From NCBI RefSeq assembly GCF_000013645.1, contig NC_007952.1:2542001-2606000 (forward strand): 64,000 nt of DNA, read 5' to 3'. Shown here one piece after another: positions 51,637-60,454 of the stretch. The DNA comes from Paraburkholderia xenovorans LB400. Its GTDB lineage: Bacteria > Pseudomonadota > Gammaproteobacteria > Burkholderiales > Burkholderiaceae. The stretch's first letter is position 1. Every line of letters begins with the position of its first letter. A program made the translations under genes and the position numbers. The notes under the pieces were generated by a model. It did not search any database and was not told the origin of the DNA. It saw nothing but the letters and a program-made list of their open reading frames with translations.

Positions 51637-52947
51637 TCACGACCGCGCATGGACGACCGCATCGAACGCACCGGCCCGCTTGCGTTCGATCGCCCGCACC
51701 GACAGCGCCGATATCAAGGCCGAGAACAACACATACGCGCATACGGTCCACGGTTTGCCGCCGTTCAGCCGCATCAGGATCGTCGCGATGATCGGCGTGA
51801 GCCCGCTCGCGAAGATGCCCGAGAACTGATAGACGAACGAGATACCCGTATAGCGCACTTCGGCGTCGAACAGTTCGGCGAACAATGCCGCCTCCGGACC
51901 GTACACCATCGCGTAGAAGATGCCAAAGGGCACCACGATCGCAGCCCAGATCAACAGCGTGCTGGCCGGCTGCATTTCGATAAGCCAGAAAGCCGGAAAC
52001 ACCGACACACCGCAAATCAGCGAGCCCCAGAAATAGACGCGCGCGCGGCCAAGCTTGTCCGACATGCTGCCGAACAGCGGGATGAAGAAGCACATCACGC
52101 CGGCCGCGATCATCACGCCGAGCAATGCGTCGGTGCGGCTCATCGAGATATGTTGCGTGAGGTAGCCGATCGAGAATACAGCGAAGATATTGAAGAACAC
52201 ACCGTCGATATAGCGCGCGCCCATGCCGAGCACCACGGCACCGCGATAGCGCGTCATCATGTCGATGAACGGAATCTTTGCCTCGCGCCGATTGCGTTTG
52301 AGCGCGATGAATTCGGGCGTCTCCATGACCTTGGCGCGAATATACAGGCCGATCAGAACCAGACCGAGCGACGCGCCGAACGCGATCCGCCAACCCCACG
52401 ACAGAAACGCCGCTTCGGGCAGCAGACGCGAGAGGCTCGCGACCATTCCGGATGCAAGGCATAGCCCGATCGACAAACCAATCTGCGGCAGGCTCGCATA
52501 GAGACCGCGTTGAGCGGGAGGCGCATATTCATAGGCCATCAAAACCGCGCCGCCCCATTCGCCGCCGAGCCCGATACCTTGCAGCACGCGCAGCGACAAC
52601 AGCAGGATAGGCGCCCAGATGCCGATCTGCGCATAGGTCGGCACGAACGCGACGCCTGCCGTCGAGATTCCCATGATGATCAGCGTCAGGATCAGCGCCG
52701 ATTTGCGGCCGATACGATCGCCGAAATGGCCGAATATCACGCCGCCGAGAGGCCGCGTGACGAAACCTACCGCAAAGGTCGAATAGGCGAGCAGCGTCGA
52801 CACCAGCGGATCGTTCGCGGGAAAGTAGAGCTTGTTGAATACGATGCCGGCCACAACGCCGTAAAGAAAAAAGTCATACCATTCGACGGTTGCGCCGATC
52901 ACGCTGGCGAACGCAACACGGCGGATAGCGCGGGGATCGATTGCCAT
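51637..52947 (-). CDS. iseU: Metabolite:proton symporter (MHS), probable isethionate importer
   Basis: A 436-residue MHS-type MFS carrier: ASVIGATVEWYDFFLYG in helix 1, GGVIFGHFGDRIGRKSALILTL in loop 2-3, RVLQGIGLGGEWGGAVLMAYEYA in helix 4, and YGPEAALFAELFDAEVRYTG. It lies about 170 bp downstream of iseJ on the same strand and ends 9 bp from the sauI stop, convergently. In C. necator an MFS protein (IseU) next to the isethionate dehydrogenase is the proposed isethionate carrier, and this gene holds that position. Confidence 0.75.
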   Translation of the reverse strand: MAIDPRAIRRVAFASVIGATVEWYDFFLYGVVAGIVFNKLYFPANDPLVSTLLAYSTFAVGFVTRPLGGVIFGHFGDRIGRKSALILTLIIMGISTAGVAFVPTYAQIGIWAPILLLSLRVLQGIGLGGEWGGAVLMAYEYAPPAQRGLYASLPQIGLSIGLCLASGMVASLSRLLPEAAFLSWGWRIAFGASLGLVLIGLYIRAKVMETPEFIALKRNRREAKIPFIDMMTRYRGAVVLGMGARYIDGVFFNIFAVFSIGYLTQHISMSRTDALLGVMIAAGVMCFFIPLFGSMSDKLGRARVYFWGSLICGVSVFPAFWLIEMQPASTLLIWAAIVVPFGIFYAMVYGPEAALFAELFDAEVRYTGISFVYQFSGIFASGLTPIIATILMRLNGGKPWTVCAYVLFSALISALSVRAIERKRAGAFDAVVHARS

Positions 52948-53116
52948 AGCAGCAGCTCCTCAATGGACAGCCATGCCGCCTGCGTCCGCAGGCGGCCAGC
53001 CGATAACCCCAGTTGTCTCCTCCGGGGCGGTTTATGTGCAGCCGCGGCCGTCCATTCATCGGACGACTCGCGGCTGCGTATTGCGGCGGACAGTGCCCGC
53101 CGTTGTATTGCGCCTG

Positions 53117-54772
53117 CTACGCGGCCACTTTCGCCGCGGGTGTCGTCTCGACTCCACGATCGACACCGCTTGCGTCGTGCAGAATCATGTCCGACGCCTT
53201 TTCAGCCACCATCACGATCGGCACGTTCGTATTGCCCGACACGAGCGTGGGCATGATCGAGCAATCGACCACGCGCAGCCCCTGTGTGCCGTACACGCGC
53301 AGGCGCTCGTCGACCACCGCGAGCGGATCGCCGGCCGTGCCCATCTTTGCTGTACCAGATGGATGGAAAATTGTCTGTCCGTACTCCCGGCAGAAATCCA
53401 GCAGTTCGTCGTCGGTCTGCGCATGCGCGCCTGGGCGCAACTCGCGTTTCATCAGCGCGGCCATCGGCTCGGCGGCCGCGACGCGGCGCGCGAAACGCAC
53501 ACCGGCGATCGTCGTGCGCCGGTCCAGATCGGTGTCCAGATAGTTCGGCTGAATGGACGGCGCTTCACGCGGATCGACGCTGCGAATGCGCACCACCCCT
53601 CGCGATTGCGGCCGCAACTGGCAGATCGAGTAAGTGCAGCCGGGAAAGTCATGAACATTGCCGCCGGCGGAGTCCGCCGACAACGTGGAGAAATGAAACT
53701 GGATGTCCGGCGTCGCCGATTCCTCCGGCAACGCCCGGCAGAACATGCCGCCCTGGTTGATGCCGACCGCGAGCGGGCCGCCGCGCATCAGCGCCCATTG
53801 CAGGCCCATTCTGGCGCGCCCGGTCCACGAGCGCAGCAGATCGTTGGTCGTAATCGGTTTGGTGACCTCATAGATCAGCCGGATTTGCAGATGGTCCTGC
53901 AGGTTTTCGCCGACGCCCGCGCGATTGGCCACCACGGGAATCCCGAACTCGCGCAGCAATGCCGCCGGTCCCACGCCGGACAGTTGCAGCAATTGAGGCG
54001 ACTGCAGCGCGCCGGCAGTCAGGATCACTTCGCGATCGGCGCGCACTTCCCGCAACTCGCCGTGTTGCCGATACTGCACCCCGCAGGCGCGGGTTCCCTC
54101 GAACAGGATTTTCGAGGCCATCGCATCGGTTTCCACCCGCAGGTTCCTGCGTTGCCGCGCGGGCTTCAGATAGGCGACGGCGGTCGAGCACCGGAAGCCG
54201 CGGCGGGTAGTCAGCTGATAGTAGCCGACGCCCTCCTGATCGCCCGTATTGAAGTCCTCGACGGTTTCCACGCCTAACGAATTCGACGCCGCAATGAACG
54301 CATCGACCAGCTCATGCCGCTGTTTGATGGTCGAGGCCCACAGTGGGCCGTCGACACCGCGCGTGGGCCCCTCGCCCAATTCGTTGTGTTCCAGCCGCCT
54401 GAAATACGGCAGGCAGTCTTGCCAGCCCCAGCCGCGATTGCCGAGCCGCGCCCAGTGGTCGTAATCGTCCTTCTGCCCGCGCACGTAGATCAGGCCATTG
54501 ATCGAACTGCTGCCGCCCAGCGTGCGGCCGCGCGGCCAGTAGAGCCGGCGATTGTGCATGTTCGGATCGGGATCGGTATAGAAGCCCCAGTTATAGACCG
54601 GGTGAAACATCGTCTTGCCATAACCGATGGGGATATGAATCCACATGAAGCGATCGGCCGGGCCGGCTTCGAGTAGACATACCGAGTAGCGGCCGCCTTC
54701 GGAAAGCCGGTTCGCGAGCACGCAACCCGCCGAACCCGCGCCGACGACCACAAAGTCGAATCGGTCTGCCAT
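53117..54772 (-). CDS. iseJ: GMC flavoprotein, probable isethionate dehydrogenase
   Basis: A 551-residue GMC oxidoreductase (choline-dehydrogenase-like). FAD motif VVVGAGSAGCVLANRL at 8-23, GMC signature RGRTLGGSSSINGLIYVRG, second signature LTAGALQSPQLLQLSG, and the catalytic pair H470 (FHPSGTAKMG) and N514 (SGNTN). It would oxidise isethionate to sulfoacetaldehyde, probably at the membrane with a respiratory acceptor. The start is ATG 54772 (AGGAG upstream); a GTG at 54790 precedes the ribosome site and is rejected. Divergent from iseR. Assignment rests on the sulfonate neighbourhood, as GMC enzymes act on many alcohols. Confidence 0.75.
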   Translation of the reverse strand: MADRFDFVVVGAGSAGCVLANRLSEGGRYSVCLLEAGPADRFMWIHIPIGYGKTMFHPVYNWGFYTDPDPNMHNRRLYWPRGRTLGGSSSINGLIYVRGQKDDYDHWARLGNRGWGWQDCLPYFRRLEHNELGEGPTRGVDGPLWASTIKQRHELVDAFIAASNSLGVETVEDFNTGDQEGVGYYQLTTRRGFRCSTAVAYLKPARQRRNLRVETDAMASKILFEGTRACGVQYRQHGELREVRADREVILTAGALQSPQLLQLSGVGPAALLREFGIPVVANRAGVGENLQDHLQIRLIYEVTKPITTNDLLRSWTGRARMGLQWALMRGGPLAVGINQGGMFCRALPEESATPDIQFHFSTLSADSAGGNVHDFPGCTYSICQLRPQSRGVVRIRSVDPREAPSIQPNYLDTDLDRRTTIAGVRFARRVAAAEPMAALMKRELRPGAHAQTDDELLDFCREYGQTIFHPSGTAKMGTAGDPLAVVDERLRVYGTQGLRVVDCSIMPTLVSGNTNVPIVMVAEKASDMILHDASGVDRGVETTPAAKVAA

Positions 54773-54873
54773 GTGATGTGTCTCCTGCACGTTTTATAAA
54801 AACCGGTATGTTTCGTTGAAATTTATGTTCAGCCCATTTCCTGTTCAAGAAATTCCCGCTAATATCGGCCCAT

Positions 54874-54903
54874 GTGAAACAGAAACAGCGTTTTTTGTTT
54901 CAC
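54874..54903. promoter_or_regulatory. Inverted repeat in the iseJ-iseR intergenic region
   Basis: Perfect 8-bp arms GTGAAACA (54874-54881) and TGTTTCAC (54896-54903) around a 14-base centre, midway between the divergent starts. A second small palindrome TTTCGTTGAAA lies at 54811-54821. Either could be the IclR-type operator. Confidence 0.6.
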
Positions 54904-54976
54904 TTTTAGCAATTGCCAACCGGCCTGCGCAATGTACGTGGACGCTGGACATTCACTGATCCGAGCAAGGAGGTGT

Positions 54977-55813
54977 ATGCAAGCACGCTGCCCGTCCTCA
55001 CGCAGCGAACCCGTGGCCGAGGACTCGCGGGCTTTGCGCGCATTGGCCGTGCTCGAACAGCTCGCGGCCGCCGGGCAGCCGTTTTCGCTCTCGCAACTCT
55101 CGCTGCGCCTGCGCATCCCCAAGGCGACGCTGATGCGTTTGATCGAGTCGCTCGAAGCGCAGGGTTACGTGACTCATCTGCCTGATTCGCGCGGCACGGA
55201 CCGCGGCATCACGCTAGGGCCGAAAGCGGCGCAGCTCGCGCTCACCACGCTGTCCAACAATACGTTCGGGCGCGCCTGCCGTTCGCTGCTGCGCTCGCTC
55301 GTCGACGCGCTCGGCGAAACCTGCAACCTCACCGCCCTGGATCACGACACCGTGCTCTATCTGGAGCGCGTGGAAACCACCGAACCGCTGCGGCTACATT
55401 TGCAGCCCGGCACGCGCGTGCCGTTGCACTGCACCGCCAGCGGCAAACTGTTCCTGTCGCAGATGCCGCCGGCCGAGCGCCGCCTCGTGCTCGCGAGGCT
55501 GACGCTGGAGCGAAGAACGCAAGGCACCCTGACGGAACTGAATCTGCTCGGCGCGGAACTCGACCGCCTCGCGGTGCGCGGTATCGGCATCGACAACGAG
55601 GAACTGGTTCGCGGCATGGTGGCGGTCGCGGTGCCGGTGCGCGACGCGGCCGATGGGCATGTGCTTGCGTCACTGGCAATTCACGCGCCGACCGCGCGCG
55701 CGAGTCTGAACGACCTGCTGAAGACCGTGCCGAAACTCAAGGACGCGGCGCTGAAGCTCGCCCCGCTGTTATCCGCGGGCCCCTTCACGGAGCACGCGCA
55801 CCATGAGCGTTGA
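54977..55813 (+). CDS. iseR: IclR-type regulator of the isethionate genes
   Basis: A 278-residue IclR protein: winged helix LRALAVLEQLAAAGQPFSLSQLSLRLRIPKATLMRLIESL and effector domain LGETCNLTALDHDTVLYLERVE, LHCTASGKLFLSQM. ATG 54977 is preceded by AAGGAGG at close spacing. Divergent from iseJ, with a palindrome between. It presumably controls iseJ/iseU in response to isethionate. Its stop lies 10 bases before the likely start of a third IclR gene. Confidence 0.78.
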   Translation: MQARCPSSRSEPVAEDSRALRALAVLEQLAAAGQPFSLSQLSLRLRIPKATLMRLIESLEAQGYVTHLPDSRGTDRGITLGPKAAQLALTTLSNNTFGRACRSLLRSLVDALGETCNLTALDHDTVLYLERVETTEPLRLHLQPGTRVPLHCTASGKLFLSQMPPAERRLVLARLTLERRTQGTLTELNLLGAELDRLAVRGIGIDNEELVRGMVAVAVPVRDAADGHVLASLAIHAPTARASLNDLLKTVPKLKDAALKLAPLLSAGPFTEHAHHER

Positions 55814-55823
55814 GGCTTTTCCC

Positions 55824-56696
55824 ATGAGCGAAGCATTCGATCCGGCGGATTCCTCCGCCGGCGTCCTCCCCGGCGGCGCGAAGGCCGGACGGCCCGAAGC
55901 GCGGTTGTACAATGGCGCCGATCCATTTTCCGGAACGGCAGGCATGACCAAAGCGGATACTCCGACGCTGCGCGCGTTTGCGTTGCTAGAACACCTCGTC
56001 AACTCGGACGGCCCGGTGTCGCTCGCCGATATCGCACAAGACGTGGCGCTACCCAAGGCATCGCTGCATCGCATGCTCGCTTCGCTGGAAGCCGGCGGGC
56101 TCGTGATCCGCGAACCCGGTCAGAAGAACGCGTATGTGATCGGCCCGCGCCTCGCGCAACTCGCGTTGGGGGTGATGATGCATTCCGGCGCGCGGCGCCT
56201 GCGTCACGCGATTCTCGCGCGTCTGGTGACCGATCTCGGCGAGACCTGCAATCTCACCATGCTGCACGAGAACGAGGTGCTGTATCTCGACCGGATGGAA
56301 GCGCCGTGGCCGTTGCGCCTCGATCTCAAACCCGGCTCGCATGTGCCCGCGCATTGCAGCGCGAGCGGCAAACTGTTGCTGGCCATGCTGCCGCGCGAAC
56401 AGCGCTCGGCACTCGTGCGCGCGCTGAAACTCGAACGCTTTACGCAGAACACCATCACGGATCCCGAATTGCTCGAAGCGGAACTCGACCGGACCGCGCA
56501 CAAACGCATTGCGATCGATAACGAGGAGTTTCTGGCGGGCATCGTGTGTGTGGCGGCGCCGGTCGTAGACGGGAACGGCACCTGTATCGCGGCGGTCGCC
56601 GTGCATGCGCCGGTCTCGCGCGCGCCGCTGTCGCGTGCGCTCGAATTCGTGCCGCGTCTTCAGGAAGCCGCGCGGGAACTCGCAGCCACCTTCTGA
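55824..56696 (+). CDS. Third IclR-type regulator of the sulfonate island
   Basis: About 290 residues. The conserved part starts near TPTLRAFALLEHLVNSDGPVSLADIAQDVALPKASLHRML and continues with LGETCNLTMLHENEVLYLDRMEAPWPLRLDLKPGSHVPAHCSASGKLLLAML. The ATG at 55824 has GAGG 8 bases upstream; 55803 (overlapping iseR) and 55944 are alternatives, the last giving a standard 250-residue IclR. It is co-oriented with iseR and probably co-transcribed. Its target is not evident; xsc/pta, which both pathways need, is a reasonable guess. Confidence 0.8.
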   Translation: MSEAFDPADSSAGVLPGGAKAGRPEARLYNGADPFSGTAGMTKADTPTLRAFALLEHLVNSDGPVSLADIAQDVALPKASLHRMLASLEAGGLVIREPGQKNAYVIGPRLAQLALGVMMHSGARRLRHAILARLVTDLGETCNLTMLHENEVLYLDRMEAPWPLRLDLKPGSHVPAHCSASGKLLLAMLPREQRSALVRALKLERFTQNTITDPELLEAELDRTAHKRIAIDNEEFLAGIVCVAAPVVDGNGTCIAAVAVHAPVSRAPLSRALEFVPRLQEAARELAATF

Positions 56697-56734
56697 CGCG
56701 AGCCCCCACCCGCCGTACCCGGCGCGGCGCGCGC

Positions 56735-58261
56735 TCATAGCGCCGGCTTCTGCTTGCGCACGAGTTCGGCCAGCAGCCGTACGCCGGCGTCGATCCTGTC
56801 GAGCCTGATCGCCGAGAAGCCCATGCGGAAGCAGTGGTTCTGCTCCAGTCCGTTCATGAAGAACACGCTGCCCAGCTCGATCAGGATGCCGTGCTGTTCG
56901 GCGTCGGCGGCCAGGCGCCCGGCGTCGAGCCAGGGCGGGCCTTCCACCCAGCACGACGCCCCGCCCGTAACCGGAATATAGCGCGCTTGCGGCATGTACC
57001 TGTCCAGCGCCGCCGTCAGCGCCAGCGCGCGTTCGCGGTACGCGTGGGCCAGTCTGCGCAGCAACGCGTCGTGATGACCGAGCGCGAGAAACGTCGCGAA
57101 CGCACGCTGGATGTACGCCGCCGGATGCCGCACCATCAGGCGGCGCAGCGCGCGCAACTCATGCACCAGTTCGCGCGGCCCCACGATATAGCCGAGCCGC
57201 AAGCCGGGCGCGAAGGTCTTCGACAGACTGCCGATGTAGATCACGCGGTCCGCCTTGTCCAGACTCTTGAGCGCCGGATGCGGCAGGCCCGAAAAGTTGT
57301 TCTCGCTTTCGTAGTCGTCCTCGATCAGCACGAAGTCATGCTCCTGCGCGAGTTCGAGCAGCGCATGCCGGCGATCGATCGGCATGGTGGCGGTGCTCGG
57401 GCACTGGTGACTCGGCGTCACGTAGACGTAATCGCATTGGGCAAACAGCTGCGCGTCCTCGACGGGCCGCACGCCGCCCTCGTCCACCGGCAGCGGCACC
57501 AGTCGCGCATTGCGGTTCTCGAAGATATTGCGGGCGTCCGGATAGCCGGGGTTCTCGAATCCCACCGTGGTGCGCTCGCGCGCCAGCAGATCGGCGACCA
57601 GATATAACGCCTGCTGACAGCCGATCGTGATGACGATCTCGTCCGGCATCGCAAACACGCCGCGCCGTGGCAGCACGCGCGTGCGGATCTGCTGGATCAG
57701 CGTGTCGTCGTCGCGGCCGATCAGATCCGGCGCCCAGTTGCGGATCTCCATCACCGAAAGCGCCTTCATGCAGCATTCGCGCCAGTCGTTGGTCGGGAAC
57801 AGCGACTGGTCGAACTGCCCGTAGACAAATGGATATTCGTAGTCCTGCCAGTTGCCCGGCTTGACGATATTGCGCTGCGCGGACGGCCGCCGTTGCACGC
57901 GCTGCGCCCAATCGGGCCGCGTGGGCGCCGCTTCGTGCTCGCGGACGGGGACCGTCTGCATCGGCCTGAAGCCGTGGCGGCCCTCCAGCATGGCCGGATT
58001 GACGAAGTGCCCGCTGCGTTCGCGCGAAATCAGATAGCCCTCTTCCACGAGTTGCTGGTACGCCAGCACGACCGTATTTCTCGCGACGCTCAACTGATCG
58101 GCCAATTCCCGGCTGGACGGCAACGCGGTTTGCGGCGGCAGTTGGCCGTCCAGAATCGCGGCCACCAGCATCTGGCGAATCTGGCCTTGCAGGCTCATGT
58201 TCGAGTCGCGCGGACGCTGAAAACGCTGCGTCCAAAGGGCCGTCGCTGTACGGCTAGACAT
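56735..58261 (-). CDS. tauR: MocR-type (GntR-aminotransferase) regulator, probable TauR
   Basis: A 508-residue fusion: GntR winged helix at about 23-90 (LQGQIRQMLVAAILDGQLPPQTALPSSRELADQLSVARNTVVLAYQQL) and an aminotransferase-fold domain with PLP lysine K348 in YIGSLSKTFAPGLRLGYIV and D315 in EDDYESE. MocR/TauR proteins use PLP and taurine to activate taurine genes. Divergent from tauABC, with candidate TauR half-sites between. Convergent end with the third IclR gene, 38 bp apart. Confidence 0.85.
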   Translation of the reverse strand: MSSRTATALWTQRFQRPRDSNMSLQGQIRQMLVAAILDGQLPPQTALPSSRELADQLSVARNTVVLAYQQLVEEGYLISRERSGHFVNPAMLEGRHGFRPMQTVPVREHEAAPTRPDWAQRVQRRPSAQRNIVKPGNWQDYEYPFVYGQFDQSLFPTNDWRECCMKALSVMEIRNWAPDLIGRDDDTLIQQIRTRVLPRRGVFAMPDEIVITIGCQQALYLVADLLARERTTVGFENPGYPDARNIFENRNARLVPLPVDEGGVRPVEDAQLFAQCDYVYVTPSHQCPSTATMPIDRRHALLELAQEHDFVLIEDDYESENNFSGLPHPALKSLDKADRVIYIGSLSKTFAPGLRLGYIVGPRELVHELRALRRLMVRHPAAYIQRAFATFLALGHHDALLRRLAHAYRERALALTAALDRYMPQARYIPVTGGASCWVEGPPWLDAGRLAADAEQHGILIELGSVFFMNGLEQNHCFRMGFSAIRLDRIDAGVRLLAELVRKQKPAL

Positions 58262-58398
58262 GCTTCCTCCTCAGGTGAACAGACCACGCCAGCCTGCGCG
58301 GCGCCGGGCGAAACGGCCGCCCGGCGCGAGCGCGGTCATGACGCGGGCCGGCCAGAGCGACTTCCAGGCGGTTCCCGAGCGGTCCCCGAGCGCCGATG

Positions 58399-58430
58399 TG
58401 GACTCAACGATCGGCGCCGTCTGGCACTAA
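58399..58430. promoter_or_regulatory. Two possible TauR half-sites upstream of tauA
   Basis: GTGGACTCAA at 58399-58408 and CTGGCACTAA at 58421-58430 are imperfect direct repeats 22 bases (two helical turns) apart, each near the CTGGACYTAA direct repeat described for Rhodobacter TauR. They lie about 140 bases upstream of tauR and 118 upstream of tauA. The match is imperfect, so this is tentative. Confidence 0.35.
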
Positions 58431-58547
58431 CTTGCTCTATTTTTTACTGACGATACTCGACTCACCCCGTGCAAGGCGATCGGGACAAGCACCGGTCGTG
58501 GCCCCACGACTTCCATGCTCCACAGACAGCCACTTTTGAGACCTATT

Positions 58548-59606
58548 ATGAAACGCCATAAAAATCCGACATCACGGCCGTGGTTCCAATGGACGGCACG
58601 CTGCGTCCTGTCGCTGGTTTTCGCCGCCACGGCGAGTTTCGCGACGACCCCAAGCCATGCGCAAGACAAGGAAGTCACGATCGCCTATCAGCAGATCGTC
58701 GATCCGTGGGTAGTCGGCATCGCGAACGGGTCCATCGAAAAGGCCACCGGCTACAAGATCAACTGGCGGCAATTCGAATCCGGGGCGAAGGTCGCGACCG
58801 CGCTGGCATCCGGCGACGTCAAGGTCGGCGTGATCGGTTCGAGTCCGCTCGCCGCCGCCGTGAGTCAAGGCCTCGATCTGCAGCTTTTCTGGATTCTCGA
58901 CAACATCAACCAGGCCGAAGCGATGGTGGTGCGCAACGGCTCCGGCATCACGAAGCCGGCGGACCTGAAGGGCAAGACCATCGGCGTACCGTTCGTTTCG
59001 ACCACCCACTATCACACCATGTTCGCGCTGCAGCACTGGGGCATCAATCCGTCTGACCTGAAGATCCTCAACATGCAGCCCAATCAGATCGTCGCGGCCT
59101 GGTCGCGCGGCGACATCGACGCGGCCTATGTGTGGGATCCGGCGCTCGCCGAACTGAAGAAAAGCGGCAAGGTGCTGATCACGTCCGGCGATCTCTCGAA
59201 GCTCGGCAAGCCGACCTTCGACGGCATTGCGGTCGATCGCAAATGGGGCGAGGATCACAAGGACTTCATGGCGAGACTCGTCAAGGCAATCGCCGAGGCC
59301 GACCAGCAATACCGCAGCAATCCGTCGCAATGGAATGCGACGTCGCCGCAAGCCGCGGCCATCGCGAAGATGATCGGCGGCTCGGCGGCTGACGTGCCGG
59401 CGTCCCTGTCGCTCTATGCGTTCCCCACGCTCGGCGAGCAGGCATCCGCGCAATGGCTGGGCGGCGGTACGGCGAGCCGCGCCGCGCTCGCGCTGAAGGA
59501 CACTTCGGAGTTCCTGAAGAGCCAGAAGCAGATCGGCACTGTCTTGCCCGACTATTCGAAATTCGTCACGCCGGCCTACGCCGAAGCCGCCGCGAAACTC
59601 AAATGA
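58548..59606 (+). CDS. tauA: Taurine ABC transporter substrate-binding protein
   Basis: A 352-residue periplasmic binding protein: basic start, signal helix CVLSLVFAATASFATTPSHA, then KEVTIAYQQIVDPWVVGIANG, ASGDVKVGVIGSSPLAAAVSQG, GKTIGVPFVSTTHYHTMFALQ and WSRGDIDAAYVWDPALAEL, the TauA pattern. It captures taurine (or related sulfonates) and delivers it to TauBC. First gene of tauABC; ATG 58548 is preferred over 58515 because the signal peptide begins there. Confidence 0.92.
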   Translation: MKRHKNPTSRPWFQWTARCVLSLVFAATASFATTPSHAQDKEVTIAYQQIVDPWVVGIANGSIEKATGYKINWRQFESGAKVATALASGDVKVGVIGSSPLAAAVSQGLDLQLFWILDNINQAEAMVVRNGSGITKPADLKGKTIGVPFVSTTHYHTMFALQHWGINPSDLKILNMQPNQIVAAWSRGDIDAAYVWDPALAELKKSGKVLITSGDLSKLGKPTFDGIAVDRKWGEDHKDFMARLVKAIAEADQQYRSNPSQWNATSPQAAAIAKMIGGSAADVPASLSLYAFPTLGEQASAQWLGGGTASRAALALKDTSEFLKSQKQIGTVLPDYSKFVTPAYAEAAAKLK

Positions 59607-59638
59607 CGTAACCGTGATCCACGGGATCGGGAGGCAAA

Positions 59639-60454
59639 ATGGAAAACATGACTGTCAGGAACGTGAGCGTGGTGTTTCCGGGGCGCGGTCCCGGCCAGAC
59701 CGTCCAGGCGCTCGACGACATCAACCTGACGATCCGCTCAGGCGACTTCGTGGTCGCGCTGGGCGCGTCCGGATGCGGCAAGACCACGCTGCTATCGCTA
59801 ATGGCCGGCTTCATCGCGCCGAGCCGGGGCGAACTGCTGCTCGGCGGCGAACCCATTGCGGGACCGGGCGCGGATCGTGGCGTGGTGTTCCAGAAACATG
59901 CGCTGTTGCCGTGGCTCAACGTGATCGACAACGCGGAATTCGGTCTCAAACTGCAAGGCGTGCCGCGCGCGCAGCGGCGTGACATTGCCGTGCGCAACCT
60001 GGCGCTCGTCGGCCTGCAGGATTTCCACAAGCACATGATCTATCAGCTCTCGGGCGGGATGCAGCAGCGCGTCGGCATTGCCCGCGCGCTCACCTGCGAT
60101 CCGGCGATGCTGCTGATGGACGAGCCGATGGCCGCGCTCGACGCGCTGACCCGCGAAACCATTCAGGAACTGCTGCTCGATGTCTGGAAGAAGACCAGCA
60201 AGATGTTTTTCTTTATCACGCACAGCGTGGAGGAAGCGCTGTTCCTCGCGAGCCGCCTGATCGTGATGTCGCCGCGTCCCGGCCGTATCACCCACACCTA
60301 CGATCTGGACTTCAATCGCCGTTTTCTCGAAACGCGCGACGCACGGGCGATCAAATCGAGTCCCGATTTCATCGCAATGCGCGAGCGCGTCCTCAACATC
60401 ATCTACGGCGACGAGAAGATGCATGCCGCCGGGGCCGGAGTCGCTCATGTTTAG
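59639..60454 (+). CDS. tauB: Taurine ABC transporter ATPase
   Basis: A 271-residue ATPase: Walker A GASGCGKTT at 42-50, signature LSGGMQQRVGIARAL, Walker B LLLMDEPMAALD and H-loop FITHSVEEALFLASR. GGGAGG lies 5 bases before the ATG. It powers taurine uptake with TauA and TauC. It overlaps tauC by 8 bp. Confidence 0.93.
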   Translation: MENMTVRNVSVVFPGRGPGQTVQALDDINLTIRSGDFVVALGASGCGKTTLLSLMAGFIAPSRGELLLGGEPIAGPGADRGVVFQKHALLPWLNVIDNAEFGLKLQGVPRAQRRDIAVRNLALVGLQDFHKHMIYQLSGGMQQRVGIARALTCDPAMLLMDEPMAALDALTRETIQELLLDVWKKTSKMFFFITHSVEEALFLASRLIVMSPRPGRITHTYDLDFNRRFLETRDARAIKSSPDFIAMRERVLNIIYGDEKMHAAGAGVAHV

